Shown here: positions 41,501 through 51,436 of the stretch, in pieces | Numbering within the stretch: position 1 is the first letter of the stretch | How the letters are laid out: every line of letters starts with the position of its first letter | Origin: Paenibacillus ferrarius | GTDB taxonomy: Bacteria; Bacillota; Bacilli; Paenibacillales; NBRC-103111 | Direction of reading: 5' to 3' | Length of the DNA: 64,000 bases | Assembly: GCF_002027705.1 (NCBI RefSeq) | Contig: NZ_MBTG01000023.1 | Coordinates: 343,134 to 407,133 of the forward strand | Position numbers and translations under genes: made by a program | Notes under the pieces: generated by a model | The model's input: only the letters and a program-made list of their open reading frames with translations | The model's database searches: none | What the model was told of the DNA's origin: nothing

Positions 41501-42124
41501 ATGAAATTCCAATTTGGTTTCGACGGCGTTAAACACACGGATCTAGCCCCACTGAAAATCCAACATACCGATGCCGATACCCCTTTTCTTCTTACTAAGC
41601 ATCTACAAGCCATTTTCAGTAAACTACCAACCTATCAACCTATCGTCGTCATTTGTGTAGGAACAGATCGTTCCACTGGAGATTCTTTGGGACCGCTTGT
41701 TGGTACACATTTAAACCGAATTGCCTCTCTCCGGAACCTACATCTTTTTGGCACACTGGATGAGCCGGTTCATGCAATGAATTTATCAGAAACAGTAGCC
41801 AATATTCAGCAGCAATTTGAAAACCCATTTATCGTAGCTGTAGATGCTTGCCTTGGTCAAGTCTCTAGTGTTGGATGCATTCAAGTAGCGGATGGGCCTC
41901 TTAAGCCAGGTGCCGGTGTAAATAAAGACTTGCCTCCTGTTGGGGACATTCATGTTACCGGTATTGTAAACGTTGGCGGCTTCATGGAGTATTTCGTCCT
42001 GCAGAATACACGACTTAGCTTAGTTATGAATATGGCCCACATCATAGGTGATGCCCTGCATTCTGCCTTGCGCCGGACTCAAGCTTATACACCCAATGCT
42101 ACGACTGTTTTAAAGTTTGATTAA
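41501..42124 (+). CDS. yyaC: YyaC, spore protease-like protein
   Basis: 207 residues. VVICVGTDRSTGDSLGPLVG, DACLG, PGAGVNKDLPPVGDIHVTGIVNVGGF and a late NMAHII motif identify YyaC, a relative of the GPR spore protease made in the forespore. Starts at ATG 41501 after GGAGGG. Its 3' end overlaps the convergent DUF4446 gene by 26 bases. Confidence 0.93.
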   Translation: MKFQFGFDGVKHTDLAPLKIQHTDADTPFLLTKHLQAIFSKLPTYQPIVVICVGTDRSTGDSLGPLVGTHLNRIASLRNLHLFGTLDEPVHAMNLSETVANIQQQFENPFIVAVDACLGQVSSVGCIQVADGPLKPGAGVNKDLPPVGDIHVTGIVNVGGFMEYFVLQNTRLSLVMNMAHIIGDALHSALRRTQAYTPNATTVLKFD

Positions 42125-42590
42125 TCGCTTCTTTTTCCTCGGGACTTAAAGTATACGTGGATTGTGCATTTTGAATGGGCTTCGCATACAGATACATCTG
42201 TTCGCGGCTATGTATTCCCGTCAGAATGATACCATCTTGAAATTCATCCAATATCGCTATCGTAAAACTTAGATCACTTCCACCTTCGTTAAAAGCATTG
42301 TAGCGATGAATAGCTACTTTGGATTTCATCTTCATTATGGCTTGACGAATCGTTTCAACCTTGGCTGAAGTCGTTATGGATTCGGCCTTTTGCTCGTTGA
42401 TTCCTCTCTGCATATCTATGACAAGCTGCTCCATATTCTCAGCTTTTGAACCATTCATCATTAGCGTATATTGTTTACGCAAGGATGATAATTTAACAAA
42501 AAGTACAATGACGAGAATAAATAATACAACTATAAATGCGAGGCAAGCTAGAACGATAACTCCGCCATCCAAGCCAAACAGTTCCCCCAT
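42099..42590 (-). CDS. DUF4446 membrane protein
   Basis: 163 residues. One N-terminal membrane segment (about 10-33), a coiled coil (about 34-95) and a C-terminal domain RYNAFNEGGSDLSFTIAILDEFQDGIILTGIHSREQMYLYAKPI that defines DUF4446. Function unknown; usually encoded between yyaC and spo0J. Ends in a short polar tail overlapping the end of yyaC. Confidence 0.9.
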   Translation of the reverse strand: MGELFGLDGGVIVLACLAFIVVLFILVIVLFVKLSSLRKQYTLMMNGSKAENMEQLVIDMQRGINEQKAESITTSAKVETIRQAIMKMKSKVAIHRYNAFNEGGSDLSFTIAILDEFQDGIILTGIHSREQMYLYAKPIQNAQSTYTLSPEEKEAINQTLKQS

Positions 42591-42605
42591 GGTTGATCCC
42601 TCTTT

Positions 42606-43766
42606 CTATTTAGCATATTGCGAATGGATTTCTTTCACGGCCTGGATTAATACATCCACTTCATGATCTGTTGTAAAATAACCAATGCTTGCACGTACGG
42701 CGCCTCTAGCCAATGTACCGGCTGCTTCATGCGCAAGCGGGCTGCAATGGTAGCCGGACCGAACGGCAATCTGAAAAGATTGATCCAGAATAAAGGCGAC
42801 TTCAGATGAATCGGCATCGTCGATATTGAAGGAAACAATCCCTGTTTTATTTTGTCCAAGTTGGGGTCCAAGAACCGTTACTCCTTGAATTCCCAGTAAA
42901 CCTTCCATCAGCAGCTGAGTTTGACGCCATTCCTTTTCATGAATCTTTTCAACCGTTTCCGCTAAGACGAATTTCACGCCTTCGTTTAATCCAGCGATGC
43001 CTACCGTATTCTGTGTACCTGCTTCGTAGCGGTCTGGTCGTACAGTTGGCTGCTGAATCGCCTCAGATTGACTGCCTGTTCCACCGTGCAAAAGAGGGTC
43101 AAGATCGATGTCGGGATGTATATACAACCCCCCCGTTCCCTGAGGCCCTAGAAGCCCCTTGTGGCCGGGGAAAGCTAGCATATCAATATTCATACTCCCT
43201 ACATGAATAGGCAGTATACCAGCGCTCTGAGCGGCGTCTACAAGCAGCTTAGCCCCATGCGTACGGCATAGTTCTCCGATTTCGCCAACCGGCATAATCG
43301 TTCCTAACAGATTTGAGCTGTGATTCACAACGACCAATGCTGTATTTGATTTAAAAGCCCTTTTGAGTTCATCTAAGCTGATATCCCCATACTCGTCATT
43401 ATGAATATAAGTAAGCTCCACTTGCGAAGTTGCCTTTAGATGTTCAAGTGGCCTTCTCACAGAATTATGCTCGATGTTGGTGCATATCACATGATCGCCC
43501 GGCTTAACAAATCCTTTAATCGCTTGATTAAGCGCATGCGTTGTATTCAGCGCAAATGAGATATCATTCGGATTTTTGACTCCAAATAATCTGGCTAAAT
43601 TCTTTCGCGTTTCAAATAAGGCTCTACTCGCTTTCACGGCCATCTGATGGCTGCCACGTCCAGGGTTCGCAGCATACTCCTCCATACACGCCATCATAGC
43701 TGTCATGACAGCTGGTGGTTTCGGCCACGACGATGCAGCCTGATCGAAATACATGACATTTTCCAT
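42606..43766 (-). CDS. Class V aminotransferase (cysteine desulfurase-like)
   Basis: 386 residues. PLP enzyme of the SufS/NifS group: MYFDQAASSWPKPPAV start, ALNTTHALNQAIKG, NIEHNSVRRP, VDAAQSAG, the PLP lysine in AFPGHKGLLGPQG and a late YHCSPLAHEAAGT cysteine corresponding to the active-site cysteine of cysteine desulfurases. It probably moves sulfur or selenium from cysteine or selenocysteine; the nearby DUF3343 gene fits that role. Starts at ATG 43766 behind GAGGGTG. An alternative is a selenocysteine lyase. Confidence 0.9.
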   Translation of the reverse strand: MENVMYFDQAASSWPKPPAVMTAMMACMEEYAANPGRGSHQMAVKASRALFETRKNLARLFGVKNPNDISFALNTTHALNQAIKGFVKPGDHVICTNIEHNSVRRPLEHLKATSQVELTYIHNDEYGDISLDELKRAFKSNTALVVVNHSSNLLGTIMPVGEIGELCRTHGAKLLVDAAQSAGILPIHVGSMNIDMLAFPGHKGLLGPQGTGGLYIHPDIDLDPLLHGGTGSQSEAIQQPTVRPDRYEAGTQNTVGIAGLNEGVKFVLAETVEKIHEKEWRQTQLLMEGLLGIQGVTVLGPQLGQNKTGIVSFNIDDADSSEVAFILDQSFQIAVRSGYHCSPLAHEAAGTLARGAVRASIGYFTTDHEVDVLIQAVKEIHSQYAK

Positions 43767-43850
43767 TTTTTCACCCTCTCCTCATAAATATAGCATACCT
43801 TAGTTTGATCTTTCGAATCGAAAGAAAACCATCGGTATGCTATCTAATTT

Positions 43851-44723
43851 TTAAGAGATTTTGCCTTGAAGCAATTCTAGCAAACGATTTAAATCATCTT
43901 TGGAATAATAAAGAAGTTCGATCTTTCCTTTATCCTGCTGAGCCTTGATTTTAACTGTCGTTCGGAAAATATCTCTCAACTGTTCTTCAGCCTGATTAAT
44001 GTAGGGATCTCTATTTTTTTCTTTCTGTACTTTCTTTTCCTTTTCTTGCCCTGGTGCTTCTTCCAACATCTTCACAGCTTCTTCAAGCTCACGAACACTC
44101 CACTGTTTACTTATGGTTGTTTCTGCGAGCTCCTTCTTCACCTTATCGTCTTTCACACCTACGATGGCTCTTGCGTGTCCCATAGATAATGTTCCACGTG
44201 AAACATATTGCTTAATAGATTCCGGTAATTGAAGCAATCTCAAGAAGTTGGCAATGTGCGAACGGCTCTTCCCTACTTTGGCGGAAAGCTCTTCTTGGGT
44301 CAAAGAGAACTGATCAATAATTCCTTGATAAGCAAAAGCAATCTCCATTGCATTCAGATCTTCACGTTGGACATTCTCAATCAATGCAATTTCCATCACC
44401 TGTTGATCTGAAAAACTTCTTTCAACAGCCGGGATCGTCGCTGCCCCCGCAACCTGCGAAGCACGGAACCTGCGTTCACCTGCAATGATTTCGAACCCTT
44501 TAAGAACTTTACGAACGATAATAGGTTGGATAACACCATGCTCTTTAATCGAATCAGCAAGTTCTTTAATACTATCTTCGTTAAAATGTTTCCTCGGTTG
44601 ATACGGATTAGCTCTCAACTGGGATAAAGGAATTTGAATAACTTTATCACTTTCATCAATGTGCAACGAAGTGATTAAAGCGTCCAACCCCTTACCTAAA
44701 CCTTTGGATAAACCTTTGGTCAT
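43851..44723 (-). CDS. parB: ParB/Spo0J chromosome partitioning protein
   Basis: 290 residues. N-terminal CTPase/ParB motif (ELADSIKEHGVIQPIIVRKV, IIAGERRFRAS), the HTH (LTQEELSAKVGKSRSHIANFLRLLQLP), and a C-terminal dimer domain. ParB loads at parS as a CTP-driven clamp and, with ParA, segregates origins; in B. subtilis it also regulates sporulation. One of its own parS sites lies inside the gene at 44190-44205. The start ATG 44723 overlaps the parA stop by 4 bases. Confidence 0.96.
   Translation of the reverse strand: MTKGLSKGLGKGLDALITSLHIDESDKVIQIPLSQLRANPYQPRKHFNEDSIKELADSIKEHGVIQPIIVRKVLKGFEIIAGERRFRASQVAGAATIPAVERSFSDQQVMEIALIENVQREDLNAMEIAFAYQGIIDQFSLTQEELSAKVGKSRSHIANFLRLLQLPESIKQYVSRGTLSMGHARAIVGVKDDKVKKELAETTISKQWSVRELEEAVKMLEEAPGQEKEKKVQKEKNRDPYINQAEEQLRDIFRTTVKIKAQQDKGKIELLYYSKDDLNRLLELLQGKIS
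44190..44205. other. parS: parS site inside parB
   Basis: TGTTCCACGTGAAACA, one base from the palindromic consensus TGTTTCACGTGAAACA and identical to the sequence I recall within spo0J of B. subtilis. Confidence 0.9.
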
Positions 44724-45478
44724 ACAGAGATCACTTCCTTCGCAAGCTCTAAATACACTTCCGCGCCTTTTGATCTAGGATCATATGTAACGATGGATTG
44801 TCCATGGCTGGGCGCTTCACTCAAGCGAACGTTTCTTGGAATAATCGTTTGATATACTTTTGTTTGGAAATACTTCTTCACTTCTTCAATAACCTGAATA
44901 CCTAAGTTCGTTCTTGCATCAAACATCGTTAACAAAACACCTTCAATTTGAAGCCCTGTATTAAGATGCTTTTGGACCAGTCGAACTGTATTAAGCAGTT
45001 GGCTTAATCCTTCAAGCGCATAATATTCACATTGAATTGGGATAATGACAGAGTCAGCAGCAGTCAATGAGTTAATCGTAAGAAGACCAAGAGACGGGGG
45101 ACAATCTATAAGAATATAGTCGAATAAATGTTTAACTAATTGAAGCGATTTCTTCAAACGAACTTCTCTTGAAATCGTCGGTACTAATTCAATTTCAGCT
45201 CCAGCAAGCTGTATCGTCGCTGGCAAGATTTTAAGATTTGGAACATTTGTATCAACAATTGCATCTTTGGGATGAACGTCATTAATCAGTACGTCATAAA
45301 TACAATTTACTACGTCTGCTTTATTAACGCCAATACCGCTTGTCGTATTACCTTGCGGATCTATATCAACAAGAAGTACTCTCTTCCCAAGTGAAGCTAA
45401 GGAAGCTCCCAAATTAACAGAAGTTGTCGTCTTACCGACGCCACCCTTCTGATTCGTTATTGCTATTATTTTAGACAA
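44720..45478 (-). CDS. parA: ParA/Soj chromosome partitioning ATPase
   Basis: 252 residues. Deviant Walker A KGGVGKTTTSVN near the N-terminus, VDIDPQGN and IIDCPPSLG motifs. Soj regulates DnaA and, with Spo0J, origin segregation. The start is chosen as TTG 45478 (MSKIIAITNQKGG, the usual family start) with GAGGTG 8-9 bases upstream; ATG 45484 would sit only one base after that site. Confidence 0.95.
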   Translation of the reverse strand: MSKIIAITNQKGGVGKTTTSVNLGASLASLGKRVLLVDIDPQGNTTSGIGVNKADVVNCIYDVLINDVHPKDAIVDTNVPNLKILPATIQLAGAEIELVPTISREVRLKKSLQLVKHLFDYILIDCPPSLGLLTINSLTAADSVIIPIQCEYYALEGLSQLLNTVRLVQKHLNTGLQIEGVLLTMFDARTNLGIQVIEEVKKYFQTKVYQTIIPRNVRLSEAPSHGQSIVTYDPRSKGAEVYLELAKEVISV

Positions 45479-45636
45479 AACCATTTCACCTCAATCACTT
45501 ATGTTCCAAATGCCAATCAAAGAGCAGTATTACTATCTTAACACATCTATCAACGAGTTACCTCACTATTTGATAGTTTTAACTTCTAAGATGCAAAAAA
45601 ACGGCTTGCGCCGTTTAAGGTAGCAATAAATGCCCG

Positions 45637-46452
45637 TTATCGTTTAGGAATTTTAATAATAATTTCGTAATGATCCTCGTGATCTTTCTCAGAGGTATTA
45701 ATGTTCAGTCCAGAGCTAGTTACCATCTCGACAGACTGCCGAATTGTATTCAAAGCCAAACGTACATCCTTAGTAAAAGAAACTCGGCGTGTCTTCTTAA
45801 GCTTTGCGGCTTCTTTGAGGAAATTAATTTTGATTTCCGTTTGTTTTACATTCAACTCTTTAGAGATAATTTCTTCAAGAACCTTTACTTGAAGTTCTTC
45901 TTGATCAAGCGCTAGTAATGCTCTTGCATGTCGCTCAGTGATTTTCCGTTCCATCAAAGCCATCTTTACCGGCTCACTTAATTGTAAAAGACGAATCTTA
46001 TTTGCAATCGTGGACTGGCTTTTCCCCAAACGCTGCGCCAAGCTTTCTTGTGTCAAGTCATGCATCTCAATGAGTTGCTGGTAAGCCGCTGCCTCTTCTA
46101 TCGCAGTAAGACCTTCCCTTTGCAAGTTTTCAATAAGAGCAATAGATGCCGCTTGCGAATCATTAAAATCACGTACAATTGCTGGAATTGTGTCCAGACC
46201 AAGCTTTTTAACAGCTCGAAGTCGGCGTTCCCCCGCGATTAACTCAAACGTATTATTTTTGACTCTGACAACAATCGGTTGAATGACACCATGCGTCCGA
46301 ATGGTCTGACACAATTCTTCAAGTCGATCATCATCAAACAACGTTCTTGGCTGATACGGACTTGGAATAATATTGTTGACAGCTATGTTTTTGACTTCAT
46401 CAGTCGTTGAACGATCAGCAAGTCCAAATAACTTCGATATTTGTTCTTTCAT
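45637..46452 (-). CDS. noc: Nucleoid occlusion protein Noc
   Basis: 271 residues. ParB-like: IIPSPYQPRTLFDDDRLEELCQTI, LIAGERRLRAVKK, HTH LTQESLAQRLGKSQSTIANKIRLLQLS, and an N-terminal amphipathic tail (MKEQISKLFGL) that binds membrane, as Noc does to block division over the nucleoid. It lies next to rsmG, the standard place. ATG 46452 is preferred; GTG 46470 would add six residues and the ribosome site for either is weak. Confidence 0.93.
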   Translation of the reverse strand: MKEQISKLFGLADRSTTDEVKNIAVNNIIPSPYQPRTLFDDDRLEELCQTIRTHGVIQPIVVRVKNNTFELIAGERRLRAVKKLGLDTIPAIVRDFNDSQAASIALIENLQREGLTAIEEAAAYQQLIEMHDLTQESLAQRLGKSQSTIANKIRLLQLSEPVKMALMERKITERHARALLALDQEELQVKVLEEIISKELNVKQTEIKINFLKEAAKLKKTRRVSFTKDVRLALNTIRQSVEMVTSSGLNINTSEKDHEDHYEIIIKIPKR

Positions 46453-46678
46453 AGGAAAACCAACCACCAACTCTTCCCGTAGTTTAAGCGACCAATACGA
46501 TCCAAAGATAGACGACCTCTTCGTCCTACAGAACGAAAACGCTTGTCAATAATACGGTGAAGTATGACAAGTGCTCACATAAACATACTAACTTTATAAT
46601 ATATATCGTACTTATGTTATAATTCTCCATGCAAAGCCAAAATCCTGCTAGAACTGCACGATCTACAGAATGTTTAAA

Positions 46679-46694
46679 TGTTTCACGTGGAACA
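46679..46694. other. parS: parS site between noc and rsmG
   Basis: TGTTTCACGTGGAACA, one base from the consensus TGTTTCACGTGAAACA. It lies just past the end of rsmG in the 245-base gap to noc, which otherwise shows no gene. Confidence 0.88.
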
Positions 46695-46697
46695 ATT

Positions 46698-47426
46698 TCA
46701 CATTTTGGACAATGGTTCTTTCAGCGGAATGCCAGCTTTCCTCGGATACTTGCTTGGCGTTGCAGACACCTTTTGAATTTCAACAAAATGACGAACTGAT
46801 TCCTCAATCGGCAGCAACATGCGATTCACTTTAATAACTTTTCCCTTTAACTCAGACAAGCTATAACTAGCGCTCGCAAGTTCCTCTTCAATCTCAGAAC
46901 CCTTCATCGCGATGAAAGTCCCCTCTTTTTTCACAAAAGGAAGACAGAACTCATTCAAAACTTGAAGCCTCGCTACTGCTCTAGCAGTAACTAGGTCGAA
47001 TTGGTCGCGATACTTAGGAAGTCTAGCAATATCCTCTGCCCTGCCGTGTACGCAATCCATATCCGTAAGACCAAGCTGATTAACAATTTCCTTTAGGAAA
47101 AGAATCCTTTTATTCAACGAATCGACGATTGTCACTTTCAGATAAGGAAAAGCAATTTTCAAAGGAATACTAGGAAAACCTGCTCCTGAACCAATATCAG
47201 CAAGAGTCATCACAGAATCCATAGAAAAGTTAAAAGAGACAGAGAGAGAATCATAGAAATGTTTCAAATACACTTGCTCTCTCTCTGTAATACCTGTTAA
47301 ATTCATTTTCTCATTCCACGCAACCAATGTCTTATAATATTGTTCAAATTGATCCAACTGGTGCGCGGAAAGAAAAATATTCTCTTTTTCTAATAATTGA
47401 GTAAACTGTTGTTGAATTGCATCCAT
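46698..47426 (-). CDS. rsmG: 16S rRNA (guanine527-N7)-methyltransferase
   Basis: 242 residues. GidB family: ADIGSGAGFPSIPLKIAFP SAM-binding loop, VDSLNKRILFLKEI, HGRAEDIARL and TARAVARLQVL. RsmG makes m7G527 in 16S rRNA; its loss gives low-level streptomycin resistance. The start ATG 47426 overlaps the mnmG stop (TAATG), with AGAGG upstream. Confidence 0.96.
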   Translation of the reverse strand: MDAIQQQFTQLLEKENIFLSAHQLDQFEQYYKTLVAWNEKMNLTGITEREQVYLKHFYDSLSVSFNFSMDSVMTLADIGSGAGFPSIPLKIAFPYLKVTIVDSLNKRILFLKEIVNQLGLTDMDCVHGRAEDIARLPKYRDQFDLVTARAVARLQVLNEFCLPFVKKEGTFIAMKGSEIEEELASASYSLSELKGKVIKVNRMLLPIEESVRHFVEIQKVSATPSKYPRKAGIPLKEPLSKM

Positions 47427-49324
47427 TAGTTACCTCTTGCCGCAGTGACGCGATTATAATGTTCCAAGTAGACAAGTAAAATAGATATATCTGAAGGCGT
47501 AACGCCACCGATCCGTGATGCTTGCCCAATGGAAATCGGGCGAATCTTTGCAAGCTTTTGCTTAGCTTCAGTAGCAATCCCATGTATTTCACTGTACTCG
47601 ATATCATCAGGAATTTTCTTTTTCTCCATTTTACGCAGGCGCTCTACTTGATTGCTTTGCTTTTCAATATAACCCGCATACTTAACTTGAATCTCAACTT
47701 GTTCTTTCATCTCATCATCAAGAGGCAGGGGCGATGGCGACATTTGCTCAATAGCGCTGTACCCAATCTCAGGACGACGCAGCAAAGATATAGCTGGCAC
47801 CGAGTTGTTAAGCTGCACGCTCTCTAAACTCTCCAACAATTGCTGCACATGAGGTTCAGGCTTAATCTTATCAATAGAAAGTCGTTCGATCTCTTGATCC
47901 ACCAAAGACTTCTTATTCAGAAATGCCGCATAACGCTCATCTGAAATAAGTCCGATTTCATGGCCTATTGGCGTTAAACGCAGATCCGCATTATCGTGAC
48001 GAAGCAGCAGCCTGTATTCTGCACGAGAAGTTAACAAACGATAAGGTTCATTCGTCCCCTTGGTCACCAAGTCATCGATTAGAACACCGATATACCCTTC
48101 CGAACGATCCAGAACAACAGCTTCTTTGCCCAAAACTTTGCGAGCAGCATTAATACCAGCCATTACACCTTGCCCAGCTGCTTCTTCATATCCAGAAGTA
48201 CCGTTAATTTGGCCTGCAGTGAATAAACCGCTCACCAGCTTAGTTTCCAAAGAAGGTTTCAATTGCGTAGGAACAACTGCATCATATTCAATCGCGTAGC
48301 CAGTACGCATCATTTCAACTTTCTCTAGTCCAGGAATAGAGCGCAAAATACCAAGCTGCACATCTTCAGGCATACTCGTAGACAATCCTTGCACATAATA
48401 TTCCGAAGTGTTGCGACCTTCCGGTTCCAAGAAAATTTGATGTTTAGGCTTATCTGCGAAACGAACAATTTTATCCTCGATGGATGGGCAATATCTTGGC
48501 CCTGTACCCTCAATAGCCCCGGAGAACATTGGAGCGCGGTGCAAATTCGAGTTAATAATATCGTGCGTCGCTTCAGATGTGTACGTTAACCAGCAAGGCA
48601 GCTGCTCATCATTGTTAGGAACGCCTTTCGTTTCGAAAGAGAAGAACTTAGGCTCATCGTCACCAGGTTGAATTTCTGTTTTGCTGAAATCAATCGTATC
48701 TTTATGAACACGCGGAGGTGTTCCTGTTTTGAATCGAACGAGATCAAAGCCAAGCTTACGCAGTGACTCGGATAATTTAACAGAAGGTTGTTGGTTATTC
48801 GGCCCGCTCTCATACATCAGCTCACCCATAATAACTTTTCCTCGTAAGTAAGTCCCCGTTGTAAGAACAACCGCCTTCGCATAATACTCAGCGCCTGTTT
48901 TGGTAATTACGCCTTTGCAAATGCCGTCTTCGACAATAAGCTCTTCGGCCATACCTTGACGTAGTGTCAAATTCGATGTCGCTTCGATTGTTTCTTTCAT
49001 TTTATGCTGATACGAAAATTTATCTGCTTGTGCACGTAGCGCGTGAACCGCAGGACCTTTCCCCGTGTTCAGCATTCGCATTTGAATATAAGTCTTATCA
49101 ATATTTCGACCCATTTCGCCGCCTAGAGCGTCAATCTCTCTAACAACGTGGCCCTTCGCAGGACCACCAATGGATGGATTGCAAGGCATAAAAGCAACCA
49201 TGTCCAAATTGATCGTTAATAAGAGTGTGTTGCAGCCCATTCGTGCTGAGGCTAGTGCAGATTCACATCCGGCATGTCCAGCACCGATAACAATGACATC
49301 ATAATCACCTGCATGATATCCCAT
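47426..49324 (-). CDS. mnmG: MnmG (GidA), tRNA uridine modification enzyme
   Basis: 632 residues. FAD-binding VIGAGHAGCESALASARMGC at the N-terminus, NPSIGGPAKGHVVREIDALGG, and the C-terminal region that holds MnmE and tRNA (SIGQASRIGGVTPSDISILLVYLEH). With MnmE it installs carboxymethylaminomethyl groups at U34 of tRNAs. Follows mnmE by 46 bases; Cys residues of the active site (NTGKGP region) are in place. Confidence 0.97.
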   Translation of the reverse strand: MGYHAGDYDVIVIGAGHAGCESALASARMGCNTLLLTINLDMVAFMPCNPSIGGPAKGHVVREIDALGGEMGRNIDKTYIQMRMLNTGKGPAVHALRAQADKFSYQHKMKETIEATSNLTLRQGMAEELIVEDGICKGVITKTGAEYYAKAVVLTTGTYLRGKVIMGELMYESGPNNQQPSVKLSESLRKLGFDLVRFKTGTPPRVHKDTIDFSKTEIQPGDDEPKFFSFETKGVPNNDEQLPCWLTYTSEATHDIINSNLHRAPMFSGAIEGTGPRYCPSIEDKIVRFADKPKHQIFLEPEGRNTSEYYVQGLSTSMPEDVQLGILRSIPGLEKVEMMRTGYAIEYDAVVPTQLKPSLETKLVSGLFTAGQINGTSGYEEAAGQGVMAGINAARKVLGKEAVVLDRSEGYIGVLIDDLVTKGTNEPYRLLTSRAEYRLLLRHDNADLRLTPIGHEIGLISDERYAAFLNKKSLVDQEIERLSIDKIKPEPHVQQLLESLESVQLNNSVPAISLLRRPEIGYSAIEQMSPSPLPLDDEMKEQVEIQVKYAGYIEKQSNQVERLRKMEKKKIPDDIEYSEIHGIATEAKQKLAKIRPISIGQASRIGGVTPSDISILLVYLEHYNRVTAARGN

Positions 49325-49370
49325 AATAAACGTCCCTCCCTCTTTTATGAAAACGCAAATGCTGTCGTTT

Positions 49371-50747
49371 TCATTTTCCTAAGCAGAATTGTGTAAAAAT
49401 TTGATCGATTAATGATTCTCCGACGGAATCCCCAATAATTTCACCCAGTTGCTCCCATGCAGCCCTTATATCAATCTGAATCATATCTATAGGTACATAT
49501 TGTTCATTCGCCTCGAGTGCATCATGAAGAGAACGTTTGGCTTGCTTCAATAAAGAGATATGTCGAACATTGCTAACATACGTCAAATCGCTGGATTCCA
49601 GCTTGCCTTCAAAGAACATAGCCGCGATTGCTTTTTCCAAATCTTCAATACCTTTATTTTCAATCAGAGACAACTCGACAATACGCTCCTGCGGAAAATA
49701 ACTTAGCACTTGTTCAACATTCAGTTTTCTGCTCAAATCAATCTTATTAAGAATAACAATGGTTTGCTTGTCAGCCAATTGCTTCATCAAGGCGATTTCA
49801 TCAAGCTGCAGCTCCTCATTGCTGTTGAGGACAAGCAGGATTAAGTCCGCCTCAGCTAAAGCTGTCTTGGAGCGTTCCACACCAATCTGTTCTACAAGAT
49901 CCGTCGTTTCCCGGATACCTGCTGTGTCGAGCAGCTTCAACGGAATACCGCCAATATTGACGAACTCCTCAATAACATCCCTCGTTGTACCTGGAATGTC
50001 TGTAACGATAGCCCGATTAGCCTGAGCCAACTCATTCAGCAATGAGGATTTACCTACATTCGGCTTACCTACAATTGCAGTTTCAATGCCTTCGCGCAAA
50101 ATCTTGCCTTGCTCCGCAGTCACCAAAAGCCTATCAATTTCAAGCATCACTGTATCGCATTTGGTCTTAATGAAGGCATTCGTCATTTCTTCTACATCAT
50201 GTTCTGGATAATCAATATTCACTTCAACATGCGCCATTAACTCCACCAACACATGCCGCAAATGCTTAATTTGCTTCGACAAATTACCTTCAACCTGTTT
50301 CAAGGCTACCTTGAAAGCTCGATCCGATTTAGCTCGAATCAAGTCAATAACGGCTTCAGCTTGGGTCAAATCTATACGACCATTCAAGAAAGCACGCTTC
50401 GTGAATTCACCTGGTTCAGCCAAACGCACGCCTTGCTGCAGCAGCAAATCGAGCACCTTTTTGACAGAAACGATGCCTCCATGACAGCTGACCTCCACCA
50501 CATCTTCCATCGTAAATGAACGTGGAGCTTTCATTAACGTAACGAGAACCTCCTCTACCTTTTCGGCAGAAGCAGGTTCTATAATGAATCCATAATGTAC
50601 CGTATGCGTCTGCGCAACAGATAGTTTCGTTTTTGAGCGAAAAATCCGTTCCACGAATGGAACGGCTTCCTCTCCGCTCACACGAATAACCGCTATCCCA
50701 CCCTCGCCGAGCGGCGTAGAAATAGCAGCAATCGTATCATTTAGCAT
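49371..50747 (-). CDS. mnmE: MnmE (TrmE), tRNA modification GTPase
   Basis: 458 residues. N-terminal formyl-THF-binding domain (IAAISTPLGEGGIAVIRVSG), G domain inserted in a helical domain (GKPNVGKSSLLN, DIPGTTRD, DTAGIRET, LNKIDLS) and the C-terminal CLGK motif with its conserved cysteine. Works with MnmG on U34 of tRNA. Same operon as mnmG and rsmG; jag lies upstream 72 bases away. Confidence 0.97.
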   Translation of the reverse strand: MLNDTIAAISTPLGEGGIAVIRVSGEEAVPFVERIFRSKTKLSVAQTHTVHYGFIIEPASAEKVEEVLVTLMKAPRSFTMEDVVEVSCHGGIVSVKKVLDLLLQQGVRLAEPGEFTKRAFLNGRIDLTQAEAVIDLIRAKSDRAFKVALKQVEGNLSKQIKHLRHVLVELMAHVEVNIDYPEHDVEEMTNAFIKTKCDTVMLEIDRLLVTAEQGKILREGIETAIVGKPNVGKSSLLNELAQANRAIVTDIPGTTRDVIEEFVNIGGIPLKLLDTAGIRETTDLVEQIGVERSKTALAEADLILLVLNSNEELQLDEIALMKQLADKQTIVILNKIDLSRKLNVEQVLSYFPQERIVELSLIENKGIEDLEKAIAAMFFEGKLESSDLTYVSNVRHISLLKQAKRSLHDALEANEQYVPIDMIQIDIRAAWEQLGEIIGDSVGESLIDQIFTQFCLGK

Positions 50748-50818
50748 CGTATTTACACCTCGAATTTACCTGAACTTAAAGAAAAAGCAATGACATGAAC
50801 AAAGTCATTGCGGCAGCA

Positions 50819-51436
50819 TTATTTGACAGCGATAACGACCCGACGGTTCGGTTCTTCGCCTTTACTATACGTTTTGACAACAGGGTGTCCTTGCAATTCG
50901 GCATGAATAATTTTGCGTTCCTGCGAATTCATAGGTTCGAGAATGACCTCTTTTTTCGACTTAATCACGCGATTAGCAAGTCGAACAGCCAACTCTTCCA
51001 ATGTTTTTTTGCGTCTATCACGGAAATTTTCCGCATCTAAGATAATGCGAAAATGCGAATTCGCATACCGGTTAGCAACAATATTCACCAAATACTGCAA
51101 AGCATCCAGTGTTTGTCCTCTTTTACCGATCAAAATACCTAACTCAGAGCCACTCATATTCAAGACGAAGCCTTCGCGATCTTTGCGTGTATCTATGGTG
51201 ATGGAAATTTGCATCGCTTCGAACATATCTTGTAAGAAAGCAATTGCTTCCTCAAGTGGATCCGGTATCAACTCAAGCTCTACTTTAGCTTCTTTGGAAC
51301 CAATAAATCCGAACAACCCTCGAGAGGGCTGCTCCAAAATATGAATGTTTACACGATCCTCGGAAACTTGCCATTGAGCTAGTCCGGATTTCACCGCTAT
51401 CTCAATAGTCTTTCCAGTCACCACAATTTTTTTCAT
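50819..51436 (-). CDS. jag: Jag/KhpB RNA-binding protein
   Basis: 205 residues. Jag-N domain (MKKIVVTGKTIEIAVKSGLAQW, PSRGLFGFIGSKEAKVEL), a type II KH domain (IGKRGQTLDALQYLVNIVANR) and an R3H domain (RLANRVIKSKKEVILEPMNSQERKIIHAEL). It binds RNA, partners with KhpA in Gram-positives, and is always found next to yidC/spoIIIJ. The start ATG 51436 overlaps the yidC stop by 4 bases. Confidence 0.95.
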   Translation of the reverse strand: MKKIVVTGKTIEIAVKSGLAQWQVSEDRVNIHILEQPSRGLFGFIGSKEAKVELELIPDPLEEAIAFLQDMFEAMQISITIDTRKDREGFVLNMSGSELGILIGKRGQTLDALQYLVNIVANRYANSHFRIILDAENFRDRRKKTLEELAVRLANRVIKSKKEVILEPMNSQERKIIHAELQGHPVVKTYSKGEEPNRRVVIAVK

